Shown: positions 27,925-38,100 of the stretch, piece after piece | Position numbering within the stretch: the stretch's first letter is position 1 | How the letters are laid out: the number at the start of each line of letters is the position of its first letter | Origin: Nodosilinea sp. PGN35 | Lineage (GTDB): Bacteria > Cyanobacteriota > Cyanobacteriia > Phormidesmidales > Phormidesmidaceae | Length of the DNA: 64,000 nt | Reading direction: 5' to 3' | NCBI RefSeq assembly: GCF_029109325.1 | Contig: NZ_JAQKQJ010000009.1 | Span: 1 to 64,000, forward strand | Translations under genes and position numbers: made by a program | Notes under the pieces: generated by a model | The model's database searches: none | Seen by the model: the letters and a program-made list of their open reading frames with translations, nothing else | What the model was told of the DNA's origin: nothing

Positions 27925-28227
27925 ATGGGCAGCGTTGTCGGCACCGAGGGTTTCACCGCCGGGGGCTATGTGGGGGCGGCCATTGTGGGCAGCAGCATTA
28001 CCCTATCGCTCAAGGATTTCACTACCGCTGCTGAGGGCGTGCTGGAGGCATTTTTGACCATTGACGGCAATATGGCCAAGCGTCCCATTGCCCTGGGGTC
28101 GCTGCCGTCCGGGGGCGGAGCCTTCGACTTAACGGTTCCTGAGGGCACCGACATCAGCCTATTTAACACCCTTGTAATTCGCCCGGTGGGGTCTGAAAAC
28201 ACCGTTGCCACAGCATCGGTGCCCTGA
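27925..28227 (+). CDS. small hypothetical protein, possible beta-sandwich
   Basis: A 100-residue protein beginning MGSVVGTEGFTAGGYVGAAIV with a good ribosome site (GGGAG) in front. It appears all-beta: SSITLSLKDF, PIALGSLPSGGGAFDLTVPEG, DISLFNTLVIRPVGSENTVATASV. The final part is reminiscent of DM13-type modules (a Leu-Pro-Ser-Gly-Gly turn, then a PEGTDIS loop and a VVI-like strand), but the match is weak and the expected aromatic/cysteine features are missing. There is no export signal. It stands alone between fusA and the convergent TPR gene. Confidence 0.65.
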   Translation: MGSVVGTEGFTAGGYVGAAIVGSSITLSLKDFTTAAEGVLEAFLTIDGNMAKRPIALGSLPSGGGAFDLTVPEGTDISLFNTLVIRPVGSENTVATASVP

Positions 28228-28298
28228 GCCGGGCTCGGCCAAGCTGTGGCCAGGTAGGCCCACCGCCCCCTCGCCAGGTCGAGGCTGCCCATCGGGGT

Positions 28299-29036
28299 CT
28301 AACGGCTGGGTGAGGGCTCCAGCTCGGCCAGGGTTCGGCGGTAGGTATCGATGGCAGTGGTGATGTTTTGCAGCCGATCGCCAGAGAGACGATCGCCGTA
28401 GGCCGCCGCCAGTTGGCGAGTCACCGTTGCCCAGGCCACGGGCAGGGTGTGGCGAGGAATTGCACCCAGGGCCTGCTCGTAGGCGGCGATCGCGCTGTCT
28501 AGATTCTCTGCTGGGTTGCCGTGGATGCGATCGCGGTAGGCCGCCGCCAGCCCGGTCATAGCAATGGGCCAGGTGAGGGGGGAGGGCACCGTCAGCGCCT
28601 GCTGGTAGAGCCGAATGGCCTGCTCCAGGTTGTCGGCGGGGTCACCCTCCTGGCGGTGACGGTAGGCGGTGGCCAGGTTGTTGAGGGTGGTGGCCCAGTC
28701 CTCAGAACTGGCCGACAGTTCTGTTAGCACCCAGTGGTAGGTGGCGATCGCCAGTTCAATCTGGGCGGCCCGGTCGCCCAGGGCGCACTGCTGCATAGCG
28801 TTGGCAAAGGTGGCCAGCACTCGCAGGGCCGTGGGGCGAGTGGCGGGGTCGGTGTGGGCTGCCAGCCAGCGCGGGGCGGCCAGGGGCAGGGCGGCGCTCA
28901 GCGCCTGGGGAGAAGCCTCAGCGGGGTGGGCTAAGAGCCATTGATACACCGGAGCGGCATCGCCCTGGTGCTGCGCCATGAGCTGCCACAAAAAGCCAAG
29001 GCATTGGGCGTGGTGTTCGCGAGCAGCAGTTTTCAT
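28299..29036 (-). CDS. TPR-repeat protein
   Basis: A 245-residue helical protein. ATG 29036 (MKTAAREHHAQC) is favoured by an upstream GGAG at the right spacing; an in-frame start further up adds 19 unrelated residues. Tetratricopeptide-like units recur about every 50 residues: WATTLNNLATAYRHRQEGDP, ADNLEQAIRLYQQALT, ENLDSAIAAYEQAL, RQLAAAYGDRLSGDRLQNI. Repeats of this spelling occur in cyanobacterial CHAT/TPR proteins, but no protease or kinase domain is attached here. A protein-protein interaction scaffold is the likely role. The partner is unknown. Confidence 0.75.
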   Translation of the reverse strand: MKTAAREHHAQCLGFLWQLMAQHQGDAAPVYQWLLAHPAEASPQALSAALPLAAPRWLAAHTDPATRPTALRVLATFANAMQQCALGDRAAQIELAIATYHWVLTELSASSEDWATTLNNLATAYRHRQEGDPADNLEQAIRLYQQALTVPSPLTWPIAMTGLAAAYRDRIHGNPAENLDSAIAAYEQALGAIPRHTLPVAWATVTRQLAAAYGDRLSGDRLQNITTAIDTYRRTLAELEPSPSR

Positions 29037-29310
29037 AGGGAACTCCAGAACCGTGATGAAATCAGCTTCAGCGGCGCAGATAGGTTTCCTCATCCCATCG
29101 GCCAGATCGCAAATTGGTCAAACGGTTGCCCGGTCATCTGGGCAACGTCTCAACCGGAGTGGCATAGCTATACGAGGAGAGCAGAGGTAGGCCGTGAAGG
29201 ACGACAGCCCAGAGGTTTAGCCGGATCAGGAAAATTCGGAGGCGATCTCAGGTATCTCCTGATACGCCCCCCGGTGGGTTGCCCTTAGGTTAGAGAAGAG
29301 CAAAGGCAGG

Positions 29311-32300
29311 ATGCTCTCAGCTCGCCCGTTGACCTCATCTGCCGTCCTGTCACCGCTCTCCTCTCTATCCGCGGTCCCAGCTATGCCCAACCTTCAAACC
29401 GCAGATTTTGCCCAAAGCCGCAGGCCCGAGGCGCTTTGGGGCCTCGGCACAACCCCTGCGATGGTGCCTCAAACCGCCACCCTGCGCGAGGTGATCAGCT
29501 ACCTGGGCAATGACACCGTCCAGGAACACAGCTGCGTACTGGTTGTGCAGGGGCATCAGCTAGTGGGTCTGGTCACCGATCGCGATGCCATTCGCCTGGT
29601 GGTCAGCGGCGTCGATCTCGACACCCCAATTCACCAGCGCATGACCGACTCGCTCACGGTGCTGCCGATCGAAAAATCTCTCAGCGCCCTCGATATCTTA
29701 GACCTCATGCGCCAGCGGCAGATTCACCATGTGCCCCTGGTCGATGCCGCTCAGCGTCCGGTGCGGTTAGTTACCATCGGCTCGCTTCAGCAGGCGCTAC
29801 AGCCTCCCCACGTGCTCAAGCTCCAGCGGGCGCAGTCGCGCATGACCACTAATCTGGTAACCGCCCAGCCCACCGACTCGGCCCTCACCGCCGCCACGCT
29901 GCTGGCAGAATACCAGGTCAGCTGCGTGGCGGTCGTTGACCCTACCGCCGCCGGGGTGTTGCTCGGCCTGGTACTGCGTCAGGATGTGCTGCGCTTCCAG
30001 GCGCGGCAGCTCGATCTGGCCCAGCTGTCGGTGCGAGCGATCATGCGCGATCCGCAACTGTGCCTCAAACCCGACGATTCGCTCTGGCTGGCCTACCAGG
30101 AGATGAGCCAGCACCGTCTACCCTGCCTGGTGGTGGGCACCCCCGAACAGCAGCCCCTGGGGGTGATCACCCAGGCAGATCTGCTCTACAGCCTCGATCT
30201 GCGCGAGCTGCAAGCCTCCTTTAGCCATCTGTGGCAGACCTTTAAGCAGTCTGACAACGAAAAGGTCGAGATCTGGAAGAGCCACAGCTCAGAGCTAGAG
30301 CGCCTGGTGCAGGGGCGTACCGAGCAGCTCGAAGAACAGGCCAAGTGCGATCGCCTGCTCACCACCCTGACCCAGCGCATCCACGAATCCCTGGAGGTGC
30401 AGGACGTGCTTGCCACTACGGTGTGGGAAGTACGGCAGCTGCTGGGGGCCGACCGCGCTCTGATCTACCGGTTTGACACCGCCGCCAGCGGCACCGTCGC
30501 CGTAGAGGCGGTGGTGCCCCCCTGGAACTCCCTGCTGGGCCACACCATCGAAGACGCCTGCTTTGAAAAGCACTGGTCTGAGGCCTACCGCTACGGTCGC
30601 GTTCAGGCGGTGGAAGACATTCATCGGGCGGGTCTCAGCCCCTGCCACATCGATATGCTAGAAGCGCTGCAAATTAAAGCCAACCTGGTGGTGCCCATTG
30701 TCTGCGACCACCAGCTCTGGGGGCTACTGGTGATTAACCAGTGCAGCAACGCCCGCCGCTGGCGCGATTGGGAAGTGCGGCTGGTGGAACAGCTGGCGCG
30801 ATCGGTGGCCATTGCCGTGCGCCAGTCAGAGCTGTACCAAAAGCTCCAGGAGGATCTCGAAGCCCGCAAGCAGTATGAGCTGCACCTGCAACAGCTCAAC
30901 GATCAGCTCGAGCAGCGGGTGGAAGAACGCACCGCCTCCTGGCGTCAGGTCACCGAAAAGCTGCGTCAAGAAGTCGATCAGCGCCGCAGGGCCGAGAAGA
31001 CCCTGGCCAACATCAACCAGCAGCTGCAAGCGGTGCTCGATGCCGTACCCGCCATGGTGTCGTGGGTCAGCGCCGCAGGGCTGTACCTGGGTTGCAACCA
31101 CCGTCTGGCCGCCTCGTACAATCTCTTGCCCGCCAACTTCATCGGTCAGCCGTTGGGCTTTTTGGGCAAAGAGTCACCGTTTTGCAGCTTTGCCAAAGCC
31201 TTTTTGACGGGCAGCGACAGCATCGCCCGGCAGGAACTACAGTTTTCGATGAACGGCACGGCTAGCCACTGGCTGCTGGTGGCCCAAAAGTACGACCAGG
31301 GCAGCGCAGCGGTATTTGTGGGCTTGGATATCAGCGATCGCGAGCAGGCCAAGGCCGCCCTGCAAACCAGCGAAATCAAGTTCCGCAGCCTGGTTGAACA
31401 GACCAACGACTGGGTGTGGGAAATCGATCGCCAGCTGAGCTTTAGCTACATCAACCCCCGCGCTAGCGAAATTCTCGACTGCCCCGCCGAAGCGATTCTC
31501 AACCACCGCTTCACCGACTTCATGGCCGAGGACGAGGCGGTACGCTTCAGCACCATTCTGGCGCTGCTGGTAGGCCAGCGCCAGCCCTTCACCCAGATTG
31601 AAGCCACCTGCCTGCGCCCCAGCGGCGAGGCCGTCACCCTCGAAATCAGCGGCTCTCCCATTTTCAGCCCCGAGGGTGAGTTCGAGGGCTATCGGGGCAT
31701 CACCCGCGACATCACCGAGCGCAAGCAGATCGAGGTCGACATTCGCAAAGCCCTGACCCGCGAGAAAGAGCTGAGCGACCTCAAAACTCGCTTTATCTCC
31801 ATGGCCTCCCACGAGTTTCGCACCCCGTTGACCACCATTTTGGCCTCCGCCGAAACCCTGGAGCGCTACGCCCACAAGTTCACCCCCGAGAAGCAGCAGA
31901 CAGTGCTGAAGCGCATTCAGACCTCAGTGCACCACGTGATTGGTCTGCTCAACGACGTGCTCACCGTGGGCAAGGGCGAAGCGGGCAAGCTGGCCTGCAC
32001 CTTGGCCCCCATCGACCTGCACCAGTTTTGCCGCGACCTGGTCGAAGAAGTGCAGTTTGCCCAGGTCAATACCGCCAGCCCCATCGAGTTCATCGCCACG
32101 GGCGATCGTTTTCAGGTGCTGGCCGACGAAAAACTGCTGCGACACATCTTGCTCAACCTGCTCTCCAACGCGGTGAAATATTCCCCCGAGCACACCCCGG
32201 TCACCTTTACGGTGACCTGTGGCGACGGCGAAAGCGTGTTTCAGGTGAGCGATCGCGGCATTGGCATTCCCCCCGCCGACCAGGCTCAGCTCTTCGGGGC

Positions 32301-32475
32301 CTTTCACCGGGCCAACAACGTGGGGAATATCTCCGGCACTGGCCTTGGCTTGGTGATTGCCAAGCGGGCCGCCGAAGCCCATCAGGGGCGCATCTCGTTT
32401 GTCAGTGAAGTGGGCCTCGGCACCACTTTTACCGTTGTTTTACCCCTTGTACTGTGGAGTGACCATCATGGCTAA
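29311..32475 (+). CDS. sensor histidine kinase with four CBS domains, DXCF cyanobacteriochrome-type GAF and PAS domains
   Basis: Up to 1054 residues (a start at 29383 is also possible). Order: four CBS units as two Bateman pairs (about 40-300, e.g. VGLVTDRDAIRLVV, PLGVITQADLLYSL), a short coiled coil, GAF (about 345-500), coiled coil, two PAS domains (about 575-810), HisKA with H834 in MASHEFRTPLTT, and HATPase (NLLSNAVKY; GTGLGLVIAKR). The GAF carries both cyanobacteriochrome cysteines: DACF (C417) and CH (C445-H446), followed by IKANLVVPI. CBS domains suggest adenylate sensing joined to light sensing. There is no receiver of its own; the next gene overlaps by 8 bp and supplies one. Confidence 0.88.
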   Translation: MLSARPLTSSAVLSPLSSLSAVPAMPNLQTADFAQSRRPEALWGLGTTPAMVPQTATLREVISYLGNDTVQEHSCVLVVQGHQLVGLVTDRDAIRLVVSGVDLDTPIHQRMTDSLTVLPIEKSLSALDILDLMRQRQIHHVPLVDAAQRPVRLVTIGSLQQALQPPHVLKLQRAQSRMTTNLVTAQPTDSALTAATLLAEYQVSCVAVVDPTAAGVLLGLVLRQDVLRFQARQLDLAQLSVRAIMRDPQLCLKPDDSLWLAYQEMSQHRLPCLVVGTPEQQPLGVITQADLLYSLDLRELQASFSHLWQTFKQSDNEKVEIWKSHSSELERLVQGRTEQLEEQAKCDRLLTTLTQRIHESLEVQDVLATTVWEVRQLLGADRALIYRFDTAASGTVAVEAVVPPWNSLLGHTIEDACFEKHWSEAYRYGRVQAVEDIHRAGLSPCHIDMLEALQIKANLVVPIVCDHQLWGLLVINQCSNARRWRDWEVRLVEQLARSVAIAVRQSELYQKLQEDLEARKQYELHLQQLNDQLEQRVEERTASWRQVTEKLRQEVDQRRRAEKTLANINQQLQAVLDAVPAMVSWVSAAGLYLGCNHRLAASYNLLPANFIGQPLGFLGKESPFCSFAKAFLTGSDSIARQELQFSMNGTASHWLLVAQKYDQGSAAVFVGLDISDREQAKAALQTSEIKFRSLVEQTNDWVWEIDRQLSFSYINPRASEILDCPAEAILNHRFTDFMAEDEAVRFSTILALLVGQRQPFTQIEATCLRPSGEAVTLEISGSPIFSPEGEFEGYRGITRDITERKQIEVDIRKALTREKELSDLKTRFISMASHEFRTPLTTILASAETLERYAHKFTPEKQQTVLKRIQTSVHHVIGLLNDVLTVGKGEAGKLACTLAPIDLHQFCRDLVEEVQFAQVNTASPIEFIATGDRFQVLADEKLLRHILLNLLSNAVKYSPEHTPVTFTVTCGDGESVFQVSDRGIGIPPADQAQLFGAFHRANNVGNISGTGLGLVIAKRAAEAHQGRISFVSEVGLGTTFTVVLPLVLWSDHHG

Positions 32476-33553
32476 GATTCTGGTGATCGAGGACGAGGCT
32501 GGGGTACGTGACAGCATTGTTGACATTCTCAACGCCGAAGACTTCATCGTAGACAGCGCCGCCAACGGCGAAGAGGGCCTGCGCCAAATTCAGGAATTCA
32601 AACCCGATATGGTGATCTGCGACGTGATGATGCCGGTGATCGACGGCTTCGGCGTCCTGCAGCAGATCCGCCAAAATCCCGATCTGGCCACCCTGCCCTT
32701 TGTGTTTCTCACCGCCAAAGCCGAACGAATCGACTTTCGCAGCGGCATGGATTTAGGGGCCGACGACTACCTCACCAAACCCTTCACCCACGACGACCTG
32801 CTGCGCATGATTCACACCCGCCTGGGGGCCAAGAGCGCCGAGGAACACAAGACTCAGCAGCAGCTCAGCGCTCTGCGCAACAGCATTAGCACCGCCCTGC
32901 CCCGCGAGCTGGGTGCGCCCATGCGCGAAGTGCTCAAGCTGGCTACCACCTTGATCGACGAGGCCGAAACCCTCAGCCCCGAAGCGGTTGCCACCTTGGC
33001 CAAAGCCATTCACCGCAATGCCCAGCGTACCGCCCGCCTGACCCAGAACGTCATGCTGTTTGCCAAACTCGAGCGGCTCAGCCCTGAGCAAATCTCGGCC
33101 CAGTCCCTCCAGCACCAGCACACCGATCGCGCCGACGAGGTGATCACTGAGATTGCCCAGGCCCTGGCCGCCGACTACCTGCGCGACGACGATCTGGAAA
33201 TTTCCCTAGAGCCCCTGGCCATGCCCATGTCTGAAACGCAGCTGCGCAAGGTCTGCGAAGAGCTGCTCGACAACGCCTTTAAGTTTTCCGCCGTGGGCAC
33301 CCCAATCAAGGTATTTGGGTCGCAGGGCGACGGCAAGGTCACCGTCTACGTGATCGACTACGGCCAGGGCATGACCCCCGACCAGATCGCCCACGTGGGG
33401 GCCTATCTCCAGTTCAAACCCGAAGCCGAAGCCACCGGCACCGGCCTGGGTCTCACCATTGCCAAGCGCCTGGTTGAGCTGCACCGGGGCGAAGTGCTGA
33501 TTGAGAGCATTCCCGGACAGCAGACCATTGTGCGAGTGGCCTTGCCGGATTAG
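32468..33553 (+). CDS. response regulator fused to degenerate histidine kinase (REC-HATPase)
   Basis: A 361-residue protein starting at ATG 32468, inside the last codons of the upstream kinase gene. The receiver has the acidic pair in VIEDE, phosphoacceptor D52 in VICDVMMP, Thr in FLTAK and Lys in LTKPF, all intact. The dimerisation segment reads LPRELGAPMREVL, where the phospho-His expected in LPHELRTPL is Arg (R146). The ATPase domain keeps its N box (ELLDNAFKFS) and GTGLGLTIAKRL. It can therefore receive phosphate, presumably from the overlapping kinase, but should not autophosphorylate on His. It may act as an allosteric partner or pseudokinase. Confidence 0.87.
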   Translation: MAKILVIEDEAGVRDSIVDILNAEDFIVDSAANGEEGLRQIQEFKPDMVICDVMMPVIDGFGVLQQIRQNPDLATLPFVFLTAKAERIDFRSGMDLGADDYLTKPFTHDDLLRMIHTRLGAKSAEEHKTQQQLSALRNSISTALPRELGAPMREVLKLATTLIDEAETLSPEAVATLAKAIHRNAQRTARLTQNVMLFAKLERLSPEQISAQSLQHQHTDRADEVITEIAQALAADYLRDDDLEISLEPLAMPMSETQLRKVCEELLDNAFKFSAVGTPIKVFGSQGDGKVTVYVIDYGQGMTPDQIAHVGAYLQFKPEAEATGTGLGLTIAKRLVELHRGEVLIESIPGQQTIVRVALPD

Positions 33554-33684
33554 GGGACAGGTCTACGGTTTACGGTGCACGGCAGGTCATACACCGCAAA
33601 CCGCAAACCGCATCCAACGTTCACCGCATCTATTTTTTCGATTTCAGCATCAGGGCTTATCACATATCAGGGGAGGTGCGTCTC

Positions 33685-35058
33685 ATGGGCAGCCCAACCC
33701 ACCTCGTGCATCTAAAACAAAACATCGAAGCCTGGAACCGCTGGCGCAATGATTACCCCACCATAAAACCCGACTTAAGCGAAGCCTATCTCTGCGCCGC
33801 CGCCCTCAGCGCGGCCAACCTCAGCGGAGCCAATCTGCACCGAGTCGATCTGTACTCCGCCGATCTGTGGGGGGCTGACCTGAGCCACGCCGATGTGCGA
33901 GCAGCCAATCTCAGCAGCGCTAATCTGGGCAGCGCCAATTTGGCCGGGGCCAATCTGGCCGAGGCTGAGCTGCTGAGCGCCAACCTCAGCCAGGCCGATC
34001 TGCGCGGAGCCAACCTGCACCACGCCAACCTCAGCATGACGAATCTGGCTGGGGCCAACCTGGCCGGGGCCGATCTGACCGGAGCCAACCTCAAGGGGGC
34101 GAAGCTGATCCACGCCGATCTCACCAACACTCGGCTAACTGGGGCTGGGCTGACGGGCATTATGGTCAGCGATGTCGATATTGGCGTGCTGGCCACCCTG
34201 GAGCAGGTGACCTGCGACCATGTCTACGTGCTGTCCTGCTTGGCCCAGGGCGGCAGTGGTGAGGTGGCTAACACCTACACCGCCCACTTTCGCTCCGCTC
34301 TACACCAGTTTTATCAGAGCTTTGTAGACGCCTGCGACAATGTTGGCCCTCAGCACTACCGCATTAATTGGCCCTCCGGTGCCGCCACCGGCCCCGATAT
34401 CTACCTGCAGTCGGTGGAGCGCCAGGGCAACGGCGACCTGATGGTGCGGGTGGGGGTGCCTGGCCTGACGGCACCCCCACCGGCTGCGGTGGAAAAGCCC
34501 ACGGTGCAGCAGTTGTTTAGCACCCTGGGGCGGGGCGATTTCTACCGCCAGCAGCTGCAAATTAAAGAAGAGCAGATGGCCACGGTGCAGCGGCAAAACG
34601 ACGAGCTGCTGGAGCTGCTCAAGGCCATGACCCGGCAAAACGTTTACGTTCAGTCTGTTTCTGTTATGGAGAATAGCATTATGACCGGTGTATCTAAGTA
34701 CGACATGCGCGGGGCCAACATCGGCAGCTTTGCCGACACCGTTGAGGCGGGGGGCCAGCAAAAATCGGTGCAGTACAATCAGCACGCGATGGATACGGTC
34801 TCTGACTTTGAACTGGTTATTCAGGTCGAAGAATTGCTGCAACAGCTGGCCGAGCAAGCGGCCCAGGTGCCCGCTCACCAGCGACCCCAGGTGGTGAGCC
34901 ACGCCCTGCAGAAAAAGGCACGGGTCAACCCCGAATTTAAAGCTCGACTGCTCAAGGCCGTTGAGGCGGGCAGCGGTGAGCTGATTCGGGTGTTTACCCA
35001 AAATCCCTACATCAGCATTCCTATGGCTTTGGTGAAGGGCTGGGTTTCGGTGGCCTAG
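33685..35058 (+). CDS. pentapeptide-repeat protein with C-terminal effector-associated-like region
   Basis: A 457-residue protein from ATG 33685 (ribosome site GGGGAGG). Residues about 30-155 are A(D/N)LXX pentapeptide repeats forming a right-handed quadrilateral beta-helix, ending ANLKGAKLIHADLTNTRL. A globular middle follows (DHVYVLSCLAQGGSGEVA; FYQSFVDACDNVG; INWPSGAATGPDIYL). A short coiled coil comes next, then a second small strand motif (SKYDMRGANIGSFADTV) and a helical C-terminus (ELVIQVEELLQQLAEQA; LIRVFTQNPYISIPMALVKGW). The tail resembles modules found in cyanobacterial NACHT/TIR-type proteins. Function is unknown, with scaffold or signalling likely. Convergent with the usher gene across a shared terminator. 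Confidence 0.75.
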   Translation: MGSPTHLVHLKQNIEAWNRWRNDYPTIKPDLSEAYLCAAALSAANLSGANLHRVDLYSADLWGADLSHADVRAANLSSANLGSANLAGANLAEAELLSANLSQADLRGANLHHANLSMTNLAGANLAGADLTGANLKGAKLIHADLTNTRLTGAGLTGIMVSDVDIGVLATLEQVTCDHVYVLSCLAQGGSGEVANTYTAHFRSALHQFYQSFVDACDNVGPQHYRINWPSGAATGPDIYLQSVERQGNGDLMVRVGVPGLTAPPPAAVEKPTVQQLFSTLGRGDFYRQQLQIKEEQMATVQRQNDELLELLKAMTRQNVYVQSVSVMENSIMTGVSKYDMRGANIGSFADTVEAGGQQKSVQYNQHAMDTVSDFELVIQVEELLQQLAEQAAQVPAHQRPQVVSHALQKKARVNPEFKARLLKAVEAGSGELIRVFTQNPYISIPMALVKGWVSVA

Positions 35059-35075
35059 TCAAGATCGCTGCTGCA

Positions 35076-35115
35076 CTACAAAGCCCTGGATTTGTAGAAA
35101 CCCAGGGCTTTGTAG
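35076..35115. terminator. bidirectional terminator between convergent genes
   Basis: Stem CTACAAAGCCCTGG / CCAGGGCTTTGTAG with a 12-base loop, lying between the stop of the pentapeptide gene (18 bp away) and the stop of the usher gene (8 bp away). No long T run, so termination strength is uncertain. Confidence 0.7.
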
Positions 35116-35122
35116 CTGGGGC

Positions 35123-38100
35123 TCAGGGAGGGCCGAGCTGCACTGTGCCCAGGTCGATGATGCCGTCTTGATCGGGGGCAATTTCAAACTGTAGCGGGGC
35201 GCGATCGCGCAGGCGCAGCTCATAGCGTCCTGGGGTCAACCCCAGCAGGGCAAACCGCCCTATGCGGTTGGTAAACAGCGGTTGGGCGACCCAGGCAGCA
35301 TCGGACAGCGACACCACCTCCCCCGCCTGCAACCCCAGGGGGGCCCCGGTCTCATCCACCAGCACGCCCCGGACGGCGGCCGAGGCCTCGGTGCCGGCCA
35401 CAATCAGGGTGCCGCTGCGATAGCTGGGCATAACCACATACTCGTCGGTGCCCAGGTCATAGCCCAGGGGGGCCTCGGGGGCCTCAAGCCGCACCCGCGA
35501 AAGGTAGTAGGGCTGAAGATCGCTCAGCACCGCTGGGCCAAACCCATCGACGATGGCCCCGTAGCCCTCCTGGCTGGGGTTGACGCCAATGGTCTGCCCC
35601 CGCCAGCGATCGCGGGGCACCACCAGCACAAAGCTGTTGGCAATCGGCCTCGACCAGCCAAAGTGGCCGTCGGCAAACACCAGGGCTGTCCCTAGGGTCA
35701 GTCGAGTGGTGTGGCTGACCATAGCCCCCGGCTGCGAGGGCCAGGCGACATCGTGGGTCAGGCCCAGATCAAAACGGTAGTCGGTGTAGGTCAGCCGCCC
35801 GGAGAGATCGTAGCCCTGACTGTCCCGGTTTAGATCGATCGCCAGGCCAGGGCTTTGCAGTCGGCGCTCGGGGCGGCGGCTCCACGACAGGCGGGTGCCC
35901 ATCGCCTCGGTGCTGCTCACCGTGGTGTTGAGCGCCAGCGACTGACGGCGCTGGGGCATCAGCCAAGACAGTCCTAAAAAGGCGCGGGTTTCGTCCTGCC
36001 CCTGCGGGTTGCGGCTGTGGTTGAGGTTAAAGCTGCCGCTGAGGCCGTTCCCCAGCGATCGCGACAGCCCCAGATTGGCGGTATAGCTATCTGGGCCATC
36101 ACGCCCCAGGCGATAGCTGCCGCCCAGGTTCAAACTCGTGTCGCCAAAAATTCGCTGACTGTAGGATGCTGACAGAATGAGCCAGTCGGGGCTGGGGCCG
36201 AGGGCACCAAAGGTGGTGAAGCGATCGCCCCGGTACTCTGCCGCCACTCGCAGCGATCGGTTGGTGGCGTCCTGGGGGTTGGGGGGTAGCTCATACTGCA
36301 ACCGCAGCGCCAGACCAGTGCCCAGTTCAGGGGTGTGACTGGCCGCAATATCCCAACCCCAGTTGCCCACTGCCGATGCCCACACCCCGTCGGTTTCCAC
36401 CATTTGATAGGCGGGCGTCAGCTGGGCATAGCCGCCCAGGGTCAGCGTCGAACTCACGCCCCAGCGATGGGCCAAAGCCAGCTGCGGCTGATCCCACTGG
36501 TACTGGCGCTGCCCGCTCGGGGTGCGGGTGGGAAAGCCCAAATTGTAAGAAAACTGCTGCAACCCCGGTGCCAGCAAATTACCGGCCAGGGCGGTGGCAA
36601 AGTCGAGGCGCTGCACCTGCCCCAGGTCATCGGTAATGATCAGCTGAATGTCGTTGGTGCCGGTGCTCAGGGCCAGGTTGCGAATATCTTGAGGCCCCGC
36701 CTCCAGCTGTAGCTGCTGCACCCTGACTCCGTTGAGATAGATTTCGACCCGAGCAAGCCGCTCTAAAAAGAAGGTAAATTCCCCGGTGGGACGGGTAACC
36801 CGGTAGGGCTGCAAGCTGTAGTTGCGAGACACCGAAATGCCGCCCAGGGGCACCACAGTCTGAAACGCCCCGCTCACCGGAATCGACAGATCCCCCGCCA
36901 TATAGCGCAGGGCATTGACCGGATCGTCGTGCACCAGCCGCACATCGCCCCGACTCAGCCCCGGCGCGCCTCCTTCAGTGACATTCGCTCGGCCCTCCAG
37001 CACCCAGCCCGACAGATTCAGCGCCCCATCGAGGGCAATGCGTAGGGGCTGCCGTCCGGTGCTCCCCGCGCCCGACCAGACAATATCTTCGCCAGCCAAA
37101 ATATTCAGGTAGCCGCTGACGGCGCTCACGGGCAGGGCATCTGCCGCCTCGGGGGGCAGCCCGGTCACCCCCACCACGTTGGTGCGCCGCAGCGCCGCCG
37201 GAATTTGTAGATAGAGCTCGAGCCGGGCCTGATCAAACACCACCGCAATGCCTAACTGTTGCAGCTGGTCGAGCGGCAGGTAGCCGTCGCTGGCGGCGAT
37301 CGCCTCCAGCTGACTCTGCAAGGCTGGCGACAAAATCGACGCGGTCTTGTCGAGCACCGGGGCGGCCTGCACCTGGCTGACGCTGCCCTCGGCGATCACC
37401 ACAATCGCCTGCCCCTGGGGCTGGTCGTTAATAAAAAAGGGCACGGCAATAGCCTGATTCTGCGGCGGCGGGCGGCCAAAGATCCGCTCAAACAGTTCAG
37501 CCTCAGTTTCAGCTGATTCCTCTGTAGGCCCAAAGGTTGGCGCGTCGCTGGAGGTAGCGTCCGGCTCGGGTTCGGGGGCCGCCGTCTCAGCAGCAGGGTT
37601 GGCCGAGTCTACCTCCAGGATTTCAGCCTCAGGCACGGGGCCCCCTGGGGTTTCGGGCCCTGGGGTAGAGGCGGCCGATTGGTTCCCAGTCTCCTCCCCA
37701 GCAGCGGCTGGTTTTGCAGGGAGGATTTCCGCTGCTAACGCCAGCCCCTCGGGCGCTGGCCTTGAGGCTGGGGGAACTGGAGCGGCGATGGTCGAAGACC
37801 GGCCAAAGGCCATCGCAGCCTCTGACCAGGGCGGAACGGAATGGGCACTAGCCGCCCTCTGGAGGCTCCAGGCCGCCTGGCGATCGCCCAAACCAACCTC
37901 TGGTGGGCCGGGGTGGCTATACCCTTGAACGCCAGAGGGGGCGGAGACAGCATCGTTATCGTTGGCTTGGGCAGCAGCGGCCTGCGGTGCTAAAAGCACT
38001 TGAACCGGATTGTCAGCCTGAATCGTCGCCTTGGCCGACCCCGCAGAAGCGGCGGCGGCCAGGGGCTGCCGGGCCGGAGAAAACGACGGCTGGGGTACTG

